DNA from: Prevotellaceae bacterium | GTDB lineage: Bacteria; Bacteroidota; Bacteroidia; Bacteroidales; Bacteroidaceae | Direction: 5' to 3' | DNA: 64,000 nt | NCBI GenBank assembly: GCA_019420585.1 | Contig: JAHZGX010000004.1 | Span: forward strand, 235,509 to 299,508 | Shown here: positions 1 through 8,637 of the stretch, one piece after another | How positions within the stretch are numbered: position 1 is the first letter of the stretch | Layout of the letters: the number at the start of each line of letters is the position of its first letter | Made by a program: the position numbers and the translations under genes | Notes under the pieces: model-generated | What the model saw: the letters and a program-made list of their open reading frames with translations, nothing else | What the model was told of the DNA's origin: nothing | Database searches by the model: none

Positions 1-552
1 AAACCTGGATATTTCAAGGACGAGAAACATCTATGCGGTCAAGGTGCAGAAGAGTTCTCATCCATCTTTGCACACGACCTAAAAAGAGTTCTACAGATAT
101 CTTCCCCTCCGCTTTAGGCAAATAATCAGAATGCCAACGCAATAGTGTGACCTAAAAAGCCCCTTTGGAGGGCAAACGTTTGCGAGCCCGCTTGCAAACA
201 TTTGCGTCCAGAACAGGCAAAATTGGCAGACAATCCAATGAACGATTTGGGGCATGCTTCAGAGAAGATATACTTGTTTGGCCGAAGAAATACATCTTCC
301 ATATGGCGATGTGAAAAAACATGTGCCATGTGAGCGCTTCAACCGTGTAAGGAAGTCTGCTCCTATCAAGATGCCAACAATCTCTCTATGAATAGCAATT
401 GTTTCCGTTTTGCGTTCTGCCTAAGCCGAACACAAAATCCAATCAAGTTGTGGGAAAACAGTACATCTCTTGAGAGTAGTCCTACACATATTGATCCACA
501 AACGGTTTCCATAACTGGTGATATTTCCTGGAAGACAGTATCCCAAAGGACA
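1..552. other. Non-coding or decayed region
   Basis: I see no convincing gene here. The short open frames on both strands have no recognisable motif. A frame open from base 1 to a TAG at 115-117 could be the last 38 codons of a gene that starts before the window, but it cannot be identified. The only structure seen is the palindrome pair at 172-205, listed separately. Confidence 0.4.
172..205. promoter_or_regulatory. Two palindromes 22 bases apart
   Basis: GCAAACGTTTGC at 172-183 is a perfect 12-base palindrome. GCAAACATTTGC at 194-205 is the same site with one change. Their centres are exactly 22 bases apart, two helical turns, as expected for a pair of operators bound on one face of DNA. 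No gene start lies directly beside them, so the regulator and target are unknown. Function is inference. Confidence 0.3.
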
Positions 553-771
553 GCTCACCAGGTAAATCTAGGGGGGATAAGCGTATAAATTAGCGATTCT
601 GAAAAAGAAGAACTTTTTGCCGACACCACCTCTTAGATTTGCTCTAAAGAGTCGCCCCCTTGTTCCGAAGCGGCGTTATCCTCCCGCAAGTGACTTGGTT
701 ATAATCACAAGTGACTTGTTTTCATCCCTCAAATGACTTGGTTACCACCCTTAAATGACTTGATGAATGCC
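553..771 (+). repeat. Dispersed repeat family 1, copy A
   Basis: This is a non-coding repeat found again at 11874-12034 (plus, 3' part only) and at 58176-58408 (inverted). Shared blocks in order: a segment with TAAATCTAGG, a CACCACCTCTTAGATTT block, CTAAAGAGTCGCCC, a CCGAAGCGGC block, then tandem units beginning AAGTGACTTG or AAATGACTTG at 688, 709, 731 and 753. The unit core AAGTGACTT is palindromic around its middle base. Copies A and C match over their whole length by eye. Confidence 0.8.
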
Positions 772-911
772 AAGAGACAACCTGCCGGGCAGCATGGTCA
801 GCAAGCGTGACCCGACCATGCTCTACTTCCCTGGTGTGAAGAGAGCACATTGCGGATTCCTAATCTTAGGTACAATAACACAGTCACCCACCCTATCCCT
901 CCTAAAGCAGA

Positions 912-941
912 GGCGGCTCCCTCACGAATGAGGAAGCCGCC
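912..941 (-). terminator. Terminator of pckA
   Basis: Read on the minus strand, GGCGGCTTCCTCA and its complement form a near-perfect 13-pair stem closed by a TTCG loop, 27 bases after the pckA stop codon. The T-run after it is weak (TCTGCTTT), so the call rests on stem strength and position. Confidence 0.65.
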
Positions 942-967
942 CCGTTGGTTATGGCTTTAAGCAGAGA

Positions 968-2569
968 TTACAACTGGGGACCAGCAGCAACCAGAGCCTT
1001 GCCAGCCTCATTGGTAGTGTACTTGCCAAAGTTCTTGATGAAGCGTGCAGCCAAGTCCTTTGCCTTCTCCTCCCACTCAGCAGCAGTTGCATAAGTGTCA
1101 CGAGGATCAAGGATGGCGGGGTTAACATTGGGCAGAGAAGTGGGAACCTCAAAGTCGAACAGAGGAATCTTCTTGGTCTCAGCCTTCAGGATGCTGCCAT
1201 CAAGGATAGCATCGATGATGCCACGTGTATCAGGAATAGAGATACGCTTGCCTGTACCATTCCAACCAGTGTTGACCAGATAAGCCTTTGCACCACTCAT
1301 GTTCATCTTCTTCACCAACTCCTGAGCGTACTTGGTGGGGTGCAACTCCAGGAATGCCTGACCAAAACAAGCAGAGAAAGTGGGAGTGGGCTCGGTGATG
1401 CCACGCTCGGTACCAGCCAACTTGGCAGTGAAGCCAGAAAGGAAGTAGTACTGTGTCTGCTCAGGAGTGAGGATGCTCACAGGAGGCAGCACGCCGAATG
1501 CATCGGCAGACAGGAAGATAACGTTCTTGGCAGCGGGTGCAGAAGAACCGGGCTGAATGTTGTTGATGTGGTTGATGGGGTAAGAAACACGAGTGTTCTC
1601 GGTAACAGACTTATCGTTGAAGTCAATCTTGCCATCAGCAGCCACGGTTACGTTCTCCAGCAGAGCGTTACGCTTGATTGCGCCATAGATGTCAGGCTCA
1701 TTCTCCTTAGAGAGGTTGATGACCTTTGCATAGCAGCCACCTTCAAAGTTGAACACGCCGTTGTCATCCCATCCATGCTCGTCATCACCAATGAGACGGC
1801 GCTTGGGGTCAGTGGAAAGAGTGGTCTTACCAGTGCCGGAGAGACCGAAGAAGATGGCGGTATTCTCACCGTTCATATCGCAGTTGGCAGAGCAGTGCAT
1901 GGAAGCAATACCCTGGAGAGGCAGGTAGTAGTTCATCATTGAGAACATACCCTTCTTCATCTCACCACCGTACCAGGTGTTGATGATAACCTGCTCACGG
2001 CTGGTCACATTGAAGGCAACGCAGGTCTCAGAGTTCAAGCCGAGTTCCTTGTAGTTCTCAACCTTTGCCTTTGAAGCGTTGTAGATTACAAAGTTGGGCT
2101 CAAAGTTCTCCAGTTCCTCAGCAGTTGGCTGGATGAACATATTGGTCACAAAGTGTGCCTGCCATGCCACCTCAACAATGAAGCGAACTGCCATGCGGGT
2201 ATCCTTGTTAGCACCGCAGAATGCGTCAACAACATAGAGATTCTTGTTGCAGAGTTCCTTAACGGCCAGATTCTTTACGCTTGCCCAAACCTCCTCGCTC
2301 ATCGGATGGTTATCGTTCTTGTACTCTTCAGAGGTCCACCACACGGTATCCTTTGAGTTCTGATCCATTACGATGTACTTGTCCTTGGGTGAACGGCCAG
2401 TGTAGATACCGGTCATCACGTTAACGGCATTGAGTTCGGTGTTCTGACCAACCTCGTAACCCTCAAGTCCGGGTTTTGTCTCCTCCTCGAACAACTTCTC
2501 ATACGAGGGATTGTGAGCAATCACGGTAGAGCCGGTGATGCCATACTTTGTCAAATCTAATGTTGCCAT
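968..2569 (-). CDS. pckA: Phosphoenolpyruvate carboxykinase (ATP)
   Basis: The 533-residue cytoplasmic enzyme interconverts oxaloacetate and phosphoenolpyruvate with ATP/ADP. In Bacteroidales it usually runs towards oxaloacetate, fixing CO2 on the way to succinate. The ATP-type family is shown by the P-loop GLSGTGKT at residues 242-249, the metal-binding GDDEHGW stretch near 261-267 and the substrate-binding TGRSPKDK stretch near 57-64. Length matches the family (about 530-540). The start at [10 protein letters not shown] fits the usual N-terminus and a promoter about 70 bases upstream. The gene is transcribed away from upp, and a hairpin terminator follows the stop. Confidence 0.97.
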   Translation of the reverse strand: MATLDLTKYGITGSTVIAHNPSYEKLFEEETKPGLEGYEVGQNTELNAVNVMTGIYTGRSPKDKYIVMDQNSKDTVWWTSEEYKNDNHPMSEEVWASVKNLAVKELCNKNLYVVDAFCGANKDTRMAVRFIVEVAWQAHFVTNMFIQPTAEELENFEPNFVIYNASKAKVENYKELGLNSETCVAFNVTSREQVIINTWYGGEMKKGMFSMMNYYLPLQGIASMHCSANCDMNGENTAIFFGLSGTGKTTLSTDPKRRLIGDDEHGWDDNGVFNFEGGCYAKVINLSKENEPDIYGAIKRNALLENVTVAADGKIDFNDKSVTENTRVSYPINHINNIQPGSSAPAAKNVIFLSADAFGVLPPVSILTPEQTQYYFLSGFTAKLAGTERGITEPTPTFSACFGQAFLELHPTKYAQELVKKMNMSGAKAYLVNTGWNGTGKRISIPDTRGIIDAILDGSILKAETKKIPLFDFEVPTSLPNVNPAILDPRDTYATAAEWEEKAKDLAARFIKNFGKYTTNEAGKALVAAGPQL

Positions 2570-2637
2570 TGTCGTATATATATATTAATGGTTCGATATT
2601 CTGATAATCATTCGCCACAGCACCTTTTAAGGCACGA

Positions 2638-2668
2638 CAAAGTTACGGCATTCTTTCGATGTGGTAAA
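2638..2668 (-). promoter_or_regulatory. Promoter of pckA
   Basis: On the minus strand TAACTTTG (2645-2638) matches the Bacteroidetes -7 element. At 19 bases upstream TTTA stands where TTTG is expected (2668-2665). It would give a leader of roughly 65 bases. Confidence 0.5.
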
Positions 2669-2737
2669 ATTCCCCATGCTTTTTTTGGAGCTGGGCGCTA
2701 GCGTTTTCAGTCTTTTTCACATTTTTGCGATGCGTAC

Positions 2738-2768
2738 TTTGCATTTGGCAGAATAAGTCCTAACTTTG
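2738..2768 (+). promoter_or_regulatory. Promoter of upp
   Basis: TTTG at 2738-2741, a 19-base spacer and TAACTTTG at 2761-2768 match the Bacteroidetes housekeeping promoter exactly. The upp start codon follows 35 bases downstream of the -7 element. Confidence 0.75.
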
Positions 2769-2803
2769 CGTACCAGTTTAACTCTTAAGCAAAAACGCAG
2801 AAT

Positions 2804-3466
2804 ATGCAAATCATAGACATGGAAAGTTCATGCAGCGTGGTAAACACCTTCGTTGCCGAACTGAGAGACGTGAATGTACAGACCGACCGCATGCGTTTCC
2901 GCCGCAACCTAGAACGCATAGGCGAAGCACAGGCTTACGAATTGAGCAAGATGCTGAATTACTCACAGAAATCCGTGCAAACCCCTTTGGGAACGGCCAA
3001 GGCCAATACGCATGATGACCAGATTGTGGTAGCCACGGTGTTCCGTGCCGGACTCCCCTTGCATCAAGGCTTCCTCAATGTGTTTGACAAGGCAGAGAAC
3101 GCCTTCGTGAGTGCATACCGCTATTATAAGGACAAGGAATGCCGCCAGGTGGACGTACACATCGAATACATTGCCTCACCTGACCTCACTGGCAAGACGC
3201 TCATGCTGGTCGATCCCATGCTGGCCACGGGCGAAAGTATGGAACTGGCACTCAAGGCACTTGAGACCAAAGGGAAGCCTGCACGCACGTTCATAGCCTG
3301 CGCCATAGCAAGCAGGCAAGGAGTGGAACACATACAGCGCCTGTATGGCGACCGTGATGATGTGGTGCTCATCTGTGCCGCCATAGATGACGTGCTCAAC
3401 GAGCACTCTTACATCGTGCCGGGGCTTGGCGATGCCGGCGACCTGGCTTTCGGAGGGAAACTCTGA
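2804..3466 (+). CDS. upp: Uracil phosphoribosyltransferase
   Basis: A cytoplasmic pyrimidine-salvage enzyme that makes UMP from uracil and PRPP. The PRPP-binding loop VDPMLATGES lies at residues 136-145, RAGLPLHQG at 81-89, and the uracil-contacting C-terminal motif GLGDAGDLAFGG ends the protein at 207-218; all are diagnostic of Upp. At 220 residues it is slightly longer than the usual 208-210. A second ATG five codons downstream (MESSC) is possible, but the first gives the frame chosen. It is transcribed divergently from pckA, a common pairing in Bacteroides relatives, and converges on the DUF3108 gene 19 bases away. Confidence 0.93.
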   Translation: MQIIDMESSCSVVNTFVAELRDVNVQTDRMRFRRNLERIGEAQAYELSKMLNYSQKSVQTPLGTAKANTHDDQIVVATVFRAGLPLHQGFLNVFDKAENAFVSAYRYYKDKECRQVDVHIEYIASPDLTGKTLMLVDPMLATGESMELALKALETKGKPARTFIACAIASRQGVEHIQRLYGDRDDVVLICAAIDDVLNEHSYIVPGLGDAGDLAFGGKL

Positions 3467-3485
3467 AGGCTTGGGCATGCCCGCC

Positions 3486-4337
3486 CTATTCCTTCACGAT
3501 GGACTCACAGGCATTCCTAAGCCCGGTGGCCTTGCTCAGATATGCCTTGGCCACTCCAAACTTCAGGAACATGTCAAGCCGCACAGGCATGTGGTTGGCA
3601 TCGTCCGTGATGTAAAAAGTGATGATTTCCTTTTCTTTCTTGCCCTTATATTCCACGAACGAGAAGATAAGGCAACGGTAAATGACATCGCTGTTGCGCA
3701 TGCGGAAATTCTTCTTGCCACGGTAAACCAGCGTTATGTCTTCCACCCTACGGCCGTCTGCCATGGGGAACACCAGTTTGTCTCCCTTTTTCAGATTGCT
3801 GCCGTCCAGTGAACGTGCACAGAGCATAATGCTCATCATGTCATAGACACATTTGGTGGTGGAGAAGGTGGCATGACTGGTATTTCCCTTGCGGCTCAGG
3901 TATTCCTGTCTGAGATTTATAGTTCCGTTGACAGCATAATCATACCACACTTGGTCAACGTAATACTTGCCGCCCTCATTGGCTGCCTTCTTGTAATAAA
4001 GTGGACGCATGTCCTTAGCCATCATACTACGCAGTGTGTCCCGCATCAGAAAGTAGTGATCGAGTTTCTTGTTGGTTCGGGTAATCAGTTCACTCCTATA
4101 CACTTCCTTACCTTCCCAATGTGCATCGTGAGTTGCCAGTTGAGCTGTACCGGCTTTCATCCACACAAACTTCCAGTTGAAATAGAGCGCGTAATCCAAA
4201 ACCTCGCCTCCCTGAAAGGCGGTGTTGGGCGCGGTGCACTGCGCGTGCAGAGCGGAGGAAAGCGTTAAGAATGAAACACAAGCGAGAAACAGGATGTCCC
4301 GCATCCTGTCCTGCATCCGTCCGAAGATTCCTTCCAT
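3486..4337 (-). CDS. DUF3108 exported protein
   Basis: A 283-residue protein of the DUF3108 type, a family of exported beta-rich envelope proteins whose exact role is not settled. A hydrophobic stretch at about residues 14-31 ending SSALHA looks like a signal peptide. The true start may be Met8 or Met12, which would give a more usual signal peptide. Family-like segments include the early GEVLDYALYFNWKFVWMKAG region and the VYDMMSIMLCARSLD region in the middle. It is the last gene of the acpP operon, 42 bases after the Ig-like lipoprotein gene, which supports a surface or lipid-related job. It converges with upp with hardly any intergenic space. Confidence 0.75.
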   Translation of the reverse strand: MEGIFGRMQDRMRDILFLACVSFLTLSSALHAQCTAPNTAFQGGEVLDYALYFNWKFVWMKAGTAQLATHDAHWEGKEVYRSELITRTNKKLDHYFLMRDTLRSMMAKDMRPLYYKKAANEGGKYYVDQVWYDYAVNGTINLRQEYLSRKGNTSHATFSTTKCVYDMMSIMLCARSLDGSNLKKGDKLVFPMADGRRVEDITLVYRGKKNFRMRNSDVIYRCLIFSFVEYKGKKEKEIITFYITDDANHMPVRLDMFLKFGVAKAYLSKATGLRNACESIVKE

Positions 4338-4379
4338 AGCGTCCTGTAGTTTTATGGATTAGTCTATATTTGTGTGTCG

Positions 4380-6332
4380 CTACCTGGCATTCCGCCCTTT
4401 CCGCTTCTCCCTGTCACGCTCAGCATTGCGGCTCTTCACCGTTTTCTGTTTGTCCGGCTTCTGTTTGGTGATGGCCAAAGGTTTCTGCTTGGTCAATTCC
4501 AGCGCATTCAGTTCCCAGTCCTGTCGCAAATCCCATTGCGCCTTGAGAGGCAGAGGCTTGGGAAAATAGTACACCCGTTCGGGCTGCAGACCCGCTGCAT
4601 AGTCACCCGTATCCCACTTCCCGTTACCGTTCGCGTCCACATAGCAGCGTATGTAATAGTCCCCGGGCTTCACATAGAAGAAGTCCGCATTGCCATCCTT
4701 GTCTGCACGTTGCTGTCTCGCCACCTTATCCGACTTGCTGAGCAACTGCACCACGACTCCGGTATCCAGACTTATCACATGGATAAAAATAGACCCGTAC
4801 TCTTCCAGGGCGCGCACCCTAAACTCCTGCTTCATGTACTTCGACTCATGCCCCAGCACACTCACCACCGCCGCAGTGTCCATCACGAAACGATATTTCC
4901 TGCCAGGTTCCCATTCGGCATACAGGGTATAAGCGTTCACTGCATACTCCTCGGGCAGGAACAAGTAAGGAGCGGGCAGCCAGTCGGTGTCTTGCTGCAC
5001 ATAGAAATGCAGTTTCATGCTGTCAAGACTCAGTATGGGTTCCTTGGCCTGGTAGCGCACGTTCTGGTTGGGATCAAGCGAACCTGTAGGTTTGAAACCG
5101 CCCTCCAGCCAAATGCGACTATAAGGATTTTCCTCATAAGGGAGTGGAGTCTTGCTCTTCTTCTGCCTGCGCTCCCTGTCCTTTTCCCAAGCCTCCACAG
5201 TCTTGGCCCGCTCGGCTGCAATCTTCGCGTAAGTAACCTTGGGCGAGAGGTCAAGCGTATCTGTATGGGGAACGAGCATGCCCAGGGTATCCGTCTCCAG
5301 ATAAGTCAAGGCGAAAGACAGGGTGTCCTGTCTGTGAATGAGCGCAGTATCGGTCACCCAGTAGGTCACGGTGTCATGGTGGAGCGAAGCATCGGTCACC
5401 AAACAGGACTCATCGAAGTTCAGTCCCCTGATGGCAGGCACGCTGTCCGATGGTGCGGTGAAATAGAGAGTAAAACTGTAAGGGTCGAGATACACAGTCT
5501 TGAGCAGGTGCCGCTCCTGTCCGTCCTCCAGGAAGGCAAGCAGCACCACGTCATCAGGAGTGTAATGGGTGTAAGGCACCACACGTATGGAGTCATACCA
5601 CACGCTGTCCCTCCACACGGTATCCATACGCACATCGGGATAACTGCCCGTCGCATACACCACCGTATCAAAGGCCACACGCTCGTTCTTTTGGCTGAAC
5701 ACGAAATCACCGTCCTTATCCTCCAGCGCAAACACCCTGTACGCACCGTCTTTCACCCCCTTGATGGTGAAGCGCCCCTGCCCGTTTGTACGGGAGACAC
5801 GCAGGAAGGGCATTGTGGAGAAAACGCTGTCAGCCCAGGTACTGTCGGCAGGATAAAGTCCCACCATTATGCCCTTGATCGGCTCCAGGTCTTCTGCATT
5901 GAGCACACAGCCCGCCACCTCCATGGTGTCAATGACCGAACCGGTACTGAAAGAGTAAGTGTACTGCCCCATGGGATTGCCCTCGTTGTTGTCCTCAATG
6001 GCATCACTGAAGTCTATGGTATAGGTGGTGTTGGCTCTCAGAGAATCATACAGGTCCACCTTCACTCGCTTGCCGTCAGCGCGCACATTGGCTGGTTCTA
6101 TTTGCGGAGGAGACACGATGACCTTCTCACTGGCCTTCTCCAGTTTGACATATTCGTCAAACAGAATCTGCACCTTGCGTCGGGACACATTGACAGCCCC
6201 GTCGGCAGGCGAACTTCCTACCACACGCGGTGGATTCTCATCAAATCTTCCTCCGTCAGGACTTCCAATACTTGCGCATGCCGCTGTCAAGAGCAAGGCA
6301 AGAAGGCAAAGCAGAAGGTTCTTCCTAGCCAT
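4380..6332 (-). CDS. Ig-like (Big_5-type) lipoprotein
   Basis: A 650-residue predicted lipoprotein of unknown function. The N-terminus has a lipobox LTAAC with Cys19. Residues about 32-130 (PPRVVGSSPADGAVNVSRRK through YTYSFSTG) resemble the SbsA-type Ig-like domain found in Bacteroidetes surface lipoproteins. The middle holds a carboxypeptidase-regulatory-like beta-sandwich (FTIKGVKDGAYRVFALEDKDGD), and a similar module recurs near the end (YYIRCYVDANGNGKWDTGDY). The C-terminus is strongly basic (EKRKGRNAR). The start codon overlaps the GH3 stop by one base (TGATG), so the two are translationally coupled. Likely an outer-membrane or periplasmic protein. A long opposite-strand open frame here is a shadow. 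Confidence 0.8.
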   Translation of the reverse strand: MARKNLLLCLLALLLTAACASIGSPDGGRFDENPPRVVGSSPADGAVNVSRRKVQILFDEYVKLEKASEKVIVSPPQIEPANVRADGKRVKVDLYDSLRANTTYTIDFSDAIEDNNEGNPMGQYTYSFSTGSVIDTMEVAGCVLNAEDLEPIKGIMVGLYPADSTWADSVFSTMPFLRVSRTNGQGRFTIKGVKDGAYRVFALEDKDGDFVFSQKNERVAFDTVVYATGSYPDVRMDTVWRDSVWYDSIRVVPYTHYTPDDVVLLAFLEDGQERHLLKTVYLDPYSFTLYFTAPSDSVPAIRGLNFDESCLVTDASLHHDTVTYWVTDTALIHRQDTLSFALTYLETDTLGMLVPHTDTLDLSPKVTYAKIAAERAKTVEAWEKDRERRQKKSKTPLPYEENPYSRIWLEGGFKPTGSLDPNQNVRYQAKEPILSLDSMKLHFYVQQDTDWLPAPYLFLPEEYAVNAYTLYAEWEPGRKYRFVMDTAAVVSVLGHESKYMKQEFRVRALEEYGSIFIHVISLDTGVVVQLLSKSDKVARQQRADKDGNADFFYVKPGDYYIRCYVDANGNGKWDTGDYAAGLQPERVYYFPKPLPLKAQWDLRQDWELNALELTKQKPLAITKQKPDKQKTVKSRNAERDREKRKGRNAR

Positions 6333-7843
6333 CAGGCATTGTTCATTTTGATTATTTCCTCCAGGATGTCACGCTGGTTGCTCAGGCGGGGCACTTTGTG
6401 CTGTCCGCCCAGTTTCCCCTTTGACTTGAGCCAGTCATGGAACACCCCCGGCCGAGCCTTGATGATTTCCAAGGGCTGCAGGGTGATGTCCTTATAGCGC
6501 TTAGCCTCATAATCGGAGTTTATTTGCTGCAAGGCTTGATCGAGGATGCCGGCAAAGACCTCCAAATCATCCGGATCACGGCTGAACTCTATCAGCCACT
6601 GGTGGCGGCACTTCCCCGCTGCATCCATATACACGGGAGCCGCCGTATACTCCAGCACCTGTGCCCCGGTGGCAGAGCAGGCCTGTGCCAACCCGTTCTC
6701 GGCGTTGTCCACGATGAGTTCCTCGCCGAAGGCATTGATGAAGAAGCGGGTGCGTCCTGTGATGACAAACTTGTATGGGTCACGTGACGTGAAGCGCACT
6801 GTGTCACCTATCGTATAACGCCACAGTCCGCTGCTGGTCGTAATGACCATGGCATAGTTCTTGCCCGTCTCCACTTCCCACAATGGGAGCACGTCGGGAG
6901 CAGGATTGCCCCATTGGTCCATGGGAATGAATTCATAAAACACGCCATAGTCCAGCATGAGGTTCATGCTCGGGTCTGCAGGATCTTCTTGCAATCCGAA
7001 GAATCCCTCCGAAGCATTGTACGTCTCCATGTAGTTCATGCCGGGCTTGGTTATCAAGTTGTGGTATTGCTCACGATAAGGTGTGAAGGCCACACCACCA
7101 TGGAAGAACACCTCCAGATTGGGCCACACCTGCTCCAACCGCTCCGCTCCGGCCTCCTCCAGCACGCGCAGGAGCACGGAAAGCATCCACGAGGGAACGC
7201 CGCTCAAGTTGGTCACGTTGGCACGCAGAGCCTCCCGGGCTATGCACTCACGCTTCTGTTCAAAGTCGGCAAGCAAGGCTGTCTGCTTGCACGGGACACG
7301 TACCAGGTTGACCAGCGGGTTGATGTTTTCAATGAGTATGGCACTGAGATCGCCCACCAAACTGTGGGGAAGATTGTAGTTAGGTGCATGACTGCCACCC
7401 AGTATCAAGGCCTTTCCGTCAAACAGACGGCTCTTGGGATGGCGTCCCAGATACCACACCACGGCATCACGGCCTCCGGCATAATGGGTATCATGCAGTC
7501 CATCGTTGCTGACTGGTATGAATTTGCTTTTGTTGCTTGTGGTTCCGCTGGACTTGGCATAGAACTTCACCCGTCCAGGCCACAGGATGTCACGCTCGCC
7601 ATGGCGCATACGGTCAATGTAGCCCTTGAGTTCCTCGTAAGAACTCACCGGGGTCTTGGCCGCAAACTCTGCGTAAGTCATATCCCCGGAATAGCCATGT
7701 TCATGCCCCCACTCCGTATCAAATGCCTTGGAGAGGAGGCGATGCAGCACACGCAACTGCAAATCCCGTGCCCCGGTGGTGTAGCGATCGAGTTCCCTGC
7801 GGCGATGATTGAATGCCGGGCGTATGATGCTTGTCAGACTCAT
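6332..7843 (-). CDS. GH3 family acyl-adenylating protein
   Basis: A 503-residue member of the GH3 superfamily, which in plants joins amino acids to auxin or jasmonate by acyl-adenylate chemistry. The bacterial substrate is unknown. The ATP-binding motif SSGTTSNKSKFIP is near residues 96-108, YNASEGFFG near 274-282 and RYTIGDTVRF near 335-345. The start was set at MSLTSIIRPAF because its ATG overlaps the rnc stop as ATGA; the frame stays open further upstream, but that part lies inside rnc. Lying between fatty-acid genes and an envelope lipoprotein suggests a fatty-acyl or lipid-conjugation role, but that is inference. Confidence 0.85.
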   Translation of the reverse strand: MSLTSIIRPAFNHRRRELDRYTTGARDLQLRVLHRLLSKAFDTEWGHEHGYSGDMTYAEFAAKTPVSSYEELKGYIDRMRHGERDILWPGRVKFYAKSSGTTSNKSKFIPVSNDGLHDTHYAGGRDAVVWYLGRHPKSRLFDGKALILGGSHAPNYNLPHSLVGDLSAILIENINPLVNLVRVPCKQTALLADFEQKRECIAREALRANVTNLSGVPSWMLSVLLRVLEEAGAERLEQVWPNLEVFFHGGVAFTPYREQYHNLITKPGMNYMETYNASEGFFGLQEDPADPSMNLMLDYGVFYEFIPMDQWGNPAPDVLPLWEVETGKNYAMVITTSSGLWRYTIGDTVRFTSRDPYKFVITGRTRFFINAFGEELIVDNAENGLAQACSATGAQVLEYTAAPVYMDAAGKCRHQWLIEFSRDPDDLEVFAGILDQALQQINSDYEAKRYKDITLQPLEIIKARPGVFHDWLKSKGKLGGQHKVPRLSNQRDILEEIIKMNNA

Positions 7844-8625
7844 ATCTGCGTATCCTTTGGTTTCCTCTGCAGCAATGTAGCCTGCAGTTTCTTGTCTTTC
7901 TTGATATTGTTCAGCGAACTCCTGCTGGCCGCCTGGTGGCTCTCCTTCTTGGAGAAACCCTTTCCGCGTCCGCACTCTATACCGTTGATCATCACACGGG
8001 TATGGAAAACGGACGAACCAGATTCGTCACGATTCTCCGACAGGAGTTCATATTCCAACTTCAGGTGACGCCTCTGCGTCCACTCCAGAAGCCGGCTCTT
8101 GAAGTTCACCTCCTGATAGGCAATCTTGTCCAAGTCTATCAACTCTTCCAGTATGCGACGCTTCACGAACCACAGGCAATAGCCATAGCCGCGGTCAAGA
8201 TACACTGCTCCCACCAATGCTTCAAAGGCATTGCCTGCTATGTAACTGTTGTGCATATGGGTGCAGCCCTGATACTGCACCAGTTTGTCAAGCCCAATCT
8301 GCACTGCCAGGCGGCCGAGCGTATCGCGCTGCACAATCTTGCTGCGCGCAGTGGTGAGGAATCCCTCCTTCTTTCCCGGGAAGTGGCGGTACACAATCTC
8401 ACCCACCACGGCATCCAGTACTGCATCGCCCAAGAATTCCAGCCGCTCGTTGTTCTGCGGTTTCTCCCCTTCCACGTTCTGTGCAAGGGACTTGTGCATG
8501 AGAGCCTGGCGATAATACTGTATATGCCGAGGATAGAACCCCAGCATGGAATAAAAAGAGCGATAAAGTTCCCTTTCCTTTCGGAAGGGGAGCCTTATCG
8601 CATCGATTAGGTCTCTTGCACGCAC
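7840..8625 (-). CDS. rnc: Ribonuclease III
   Basis: Double-strand-specific endoribonuclease that processes rRNA precursors and structured mRNAs. The signature NERLEFLGDAVLD is at residues 59-71 and the second acidic motif NAFEALVGAVYLD at 132-144. The C-terminal dsRNA-binding domain covers about 175-245, with the basic GKGFSKKESHQAAS helix near its end. At 261 residues it is slightly longer than the E. coli enzyme (226) because of N- and C-terminal extensions. It sits 12 bases after fabF and overlaps the GH3 start. The acpP-fabF-rnc order is common across bacteria. Confidence 0.95.
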   Translation of the reverse strand: MRARDLIDAIRLPFRKERELYRSFYSMLGFYPRHIQYYRQALMHKSLAQNVEGEKPQNNERLEFLGDAVLDAVVGEIVYRHFPGKKEGFLTTARSKIVQRDTLGRLAVQIGLDKLVQYQGCTHMHNSYIAGNAFEALVGAVYLDRGYGYCLWFVKRRILEELIDLDKIAYQEVNFKSRLLEWTQRRHLKLEYELLSENRDESGSSVFHTRVMINGIECGRGKGFSKKESHQAASRSSLNNIKKDKKLQATLLQRKPKDTQI

Positions 8626-8637
8626 TATACAAGTGTG

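Noticed and set aside
1..117. Frame open from base 1 to a TAG at 115-117
   Set aside because: It could be the end of a gene starting before the window, but 38 codons without a motif cannot be told from chance.
688..771. Tandem 22-base units as a CRISPR array
   Set aside because: Units are nearly identical throughout and lack unique spacers of CRISPR length; no cas genes are present.
3473..3482. GGGCATGCCC palindrome between upp and the DUF3108 gene
   Set aside because: With no loop and no T-run it is too short to be called a terminator or operator.
4374..6497. Long plus-strand open frame opposite the Ig-like lipoprotein gene
   Set aside because: The minus-strand gene has a lipobox, domain pattern and operon spacing. 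The plus frame has none and is a shadow of high G+C codon use.
7844..7975. Upstream extension of the GH3 gene
   Set aside because: It lies entirely inside rnc; the ATGA overlap at 7840-7843 defines the start.
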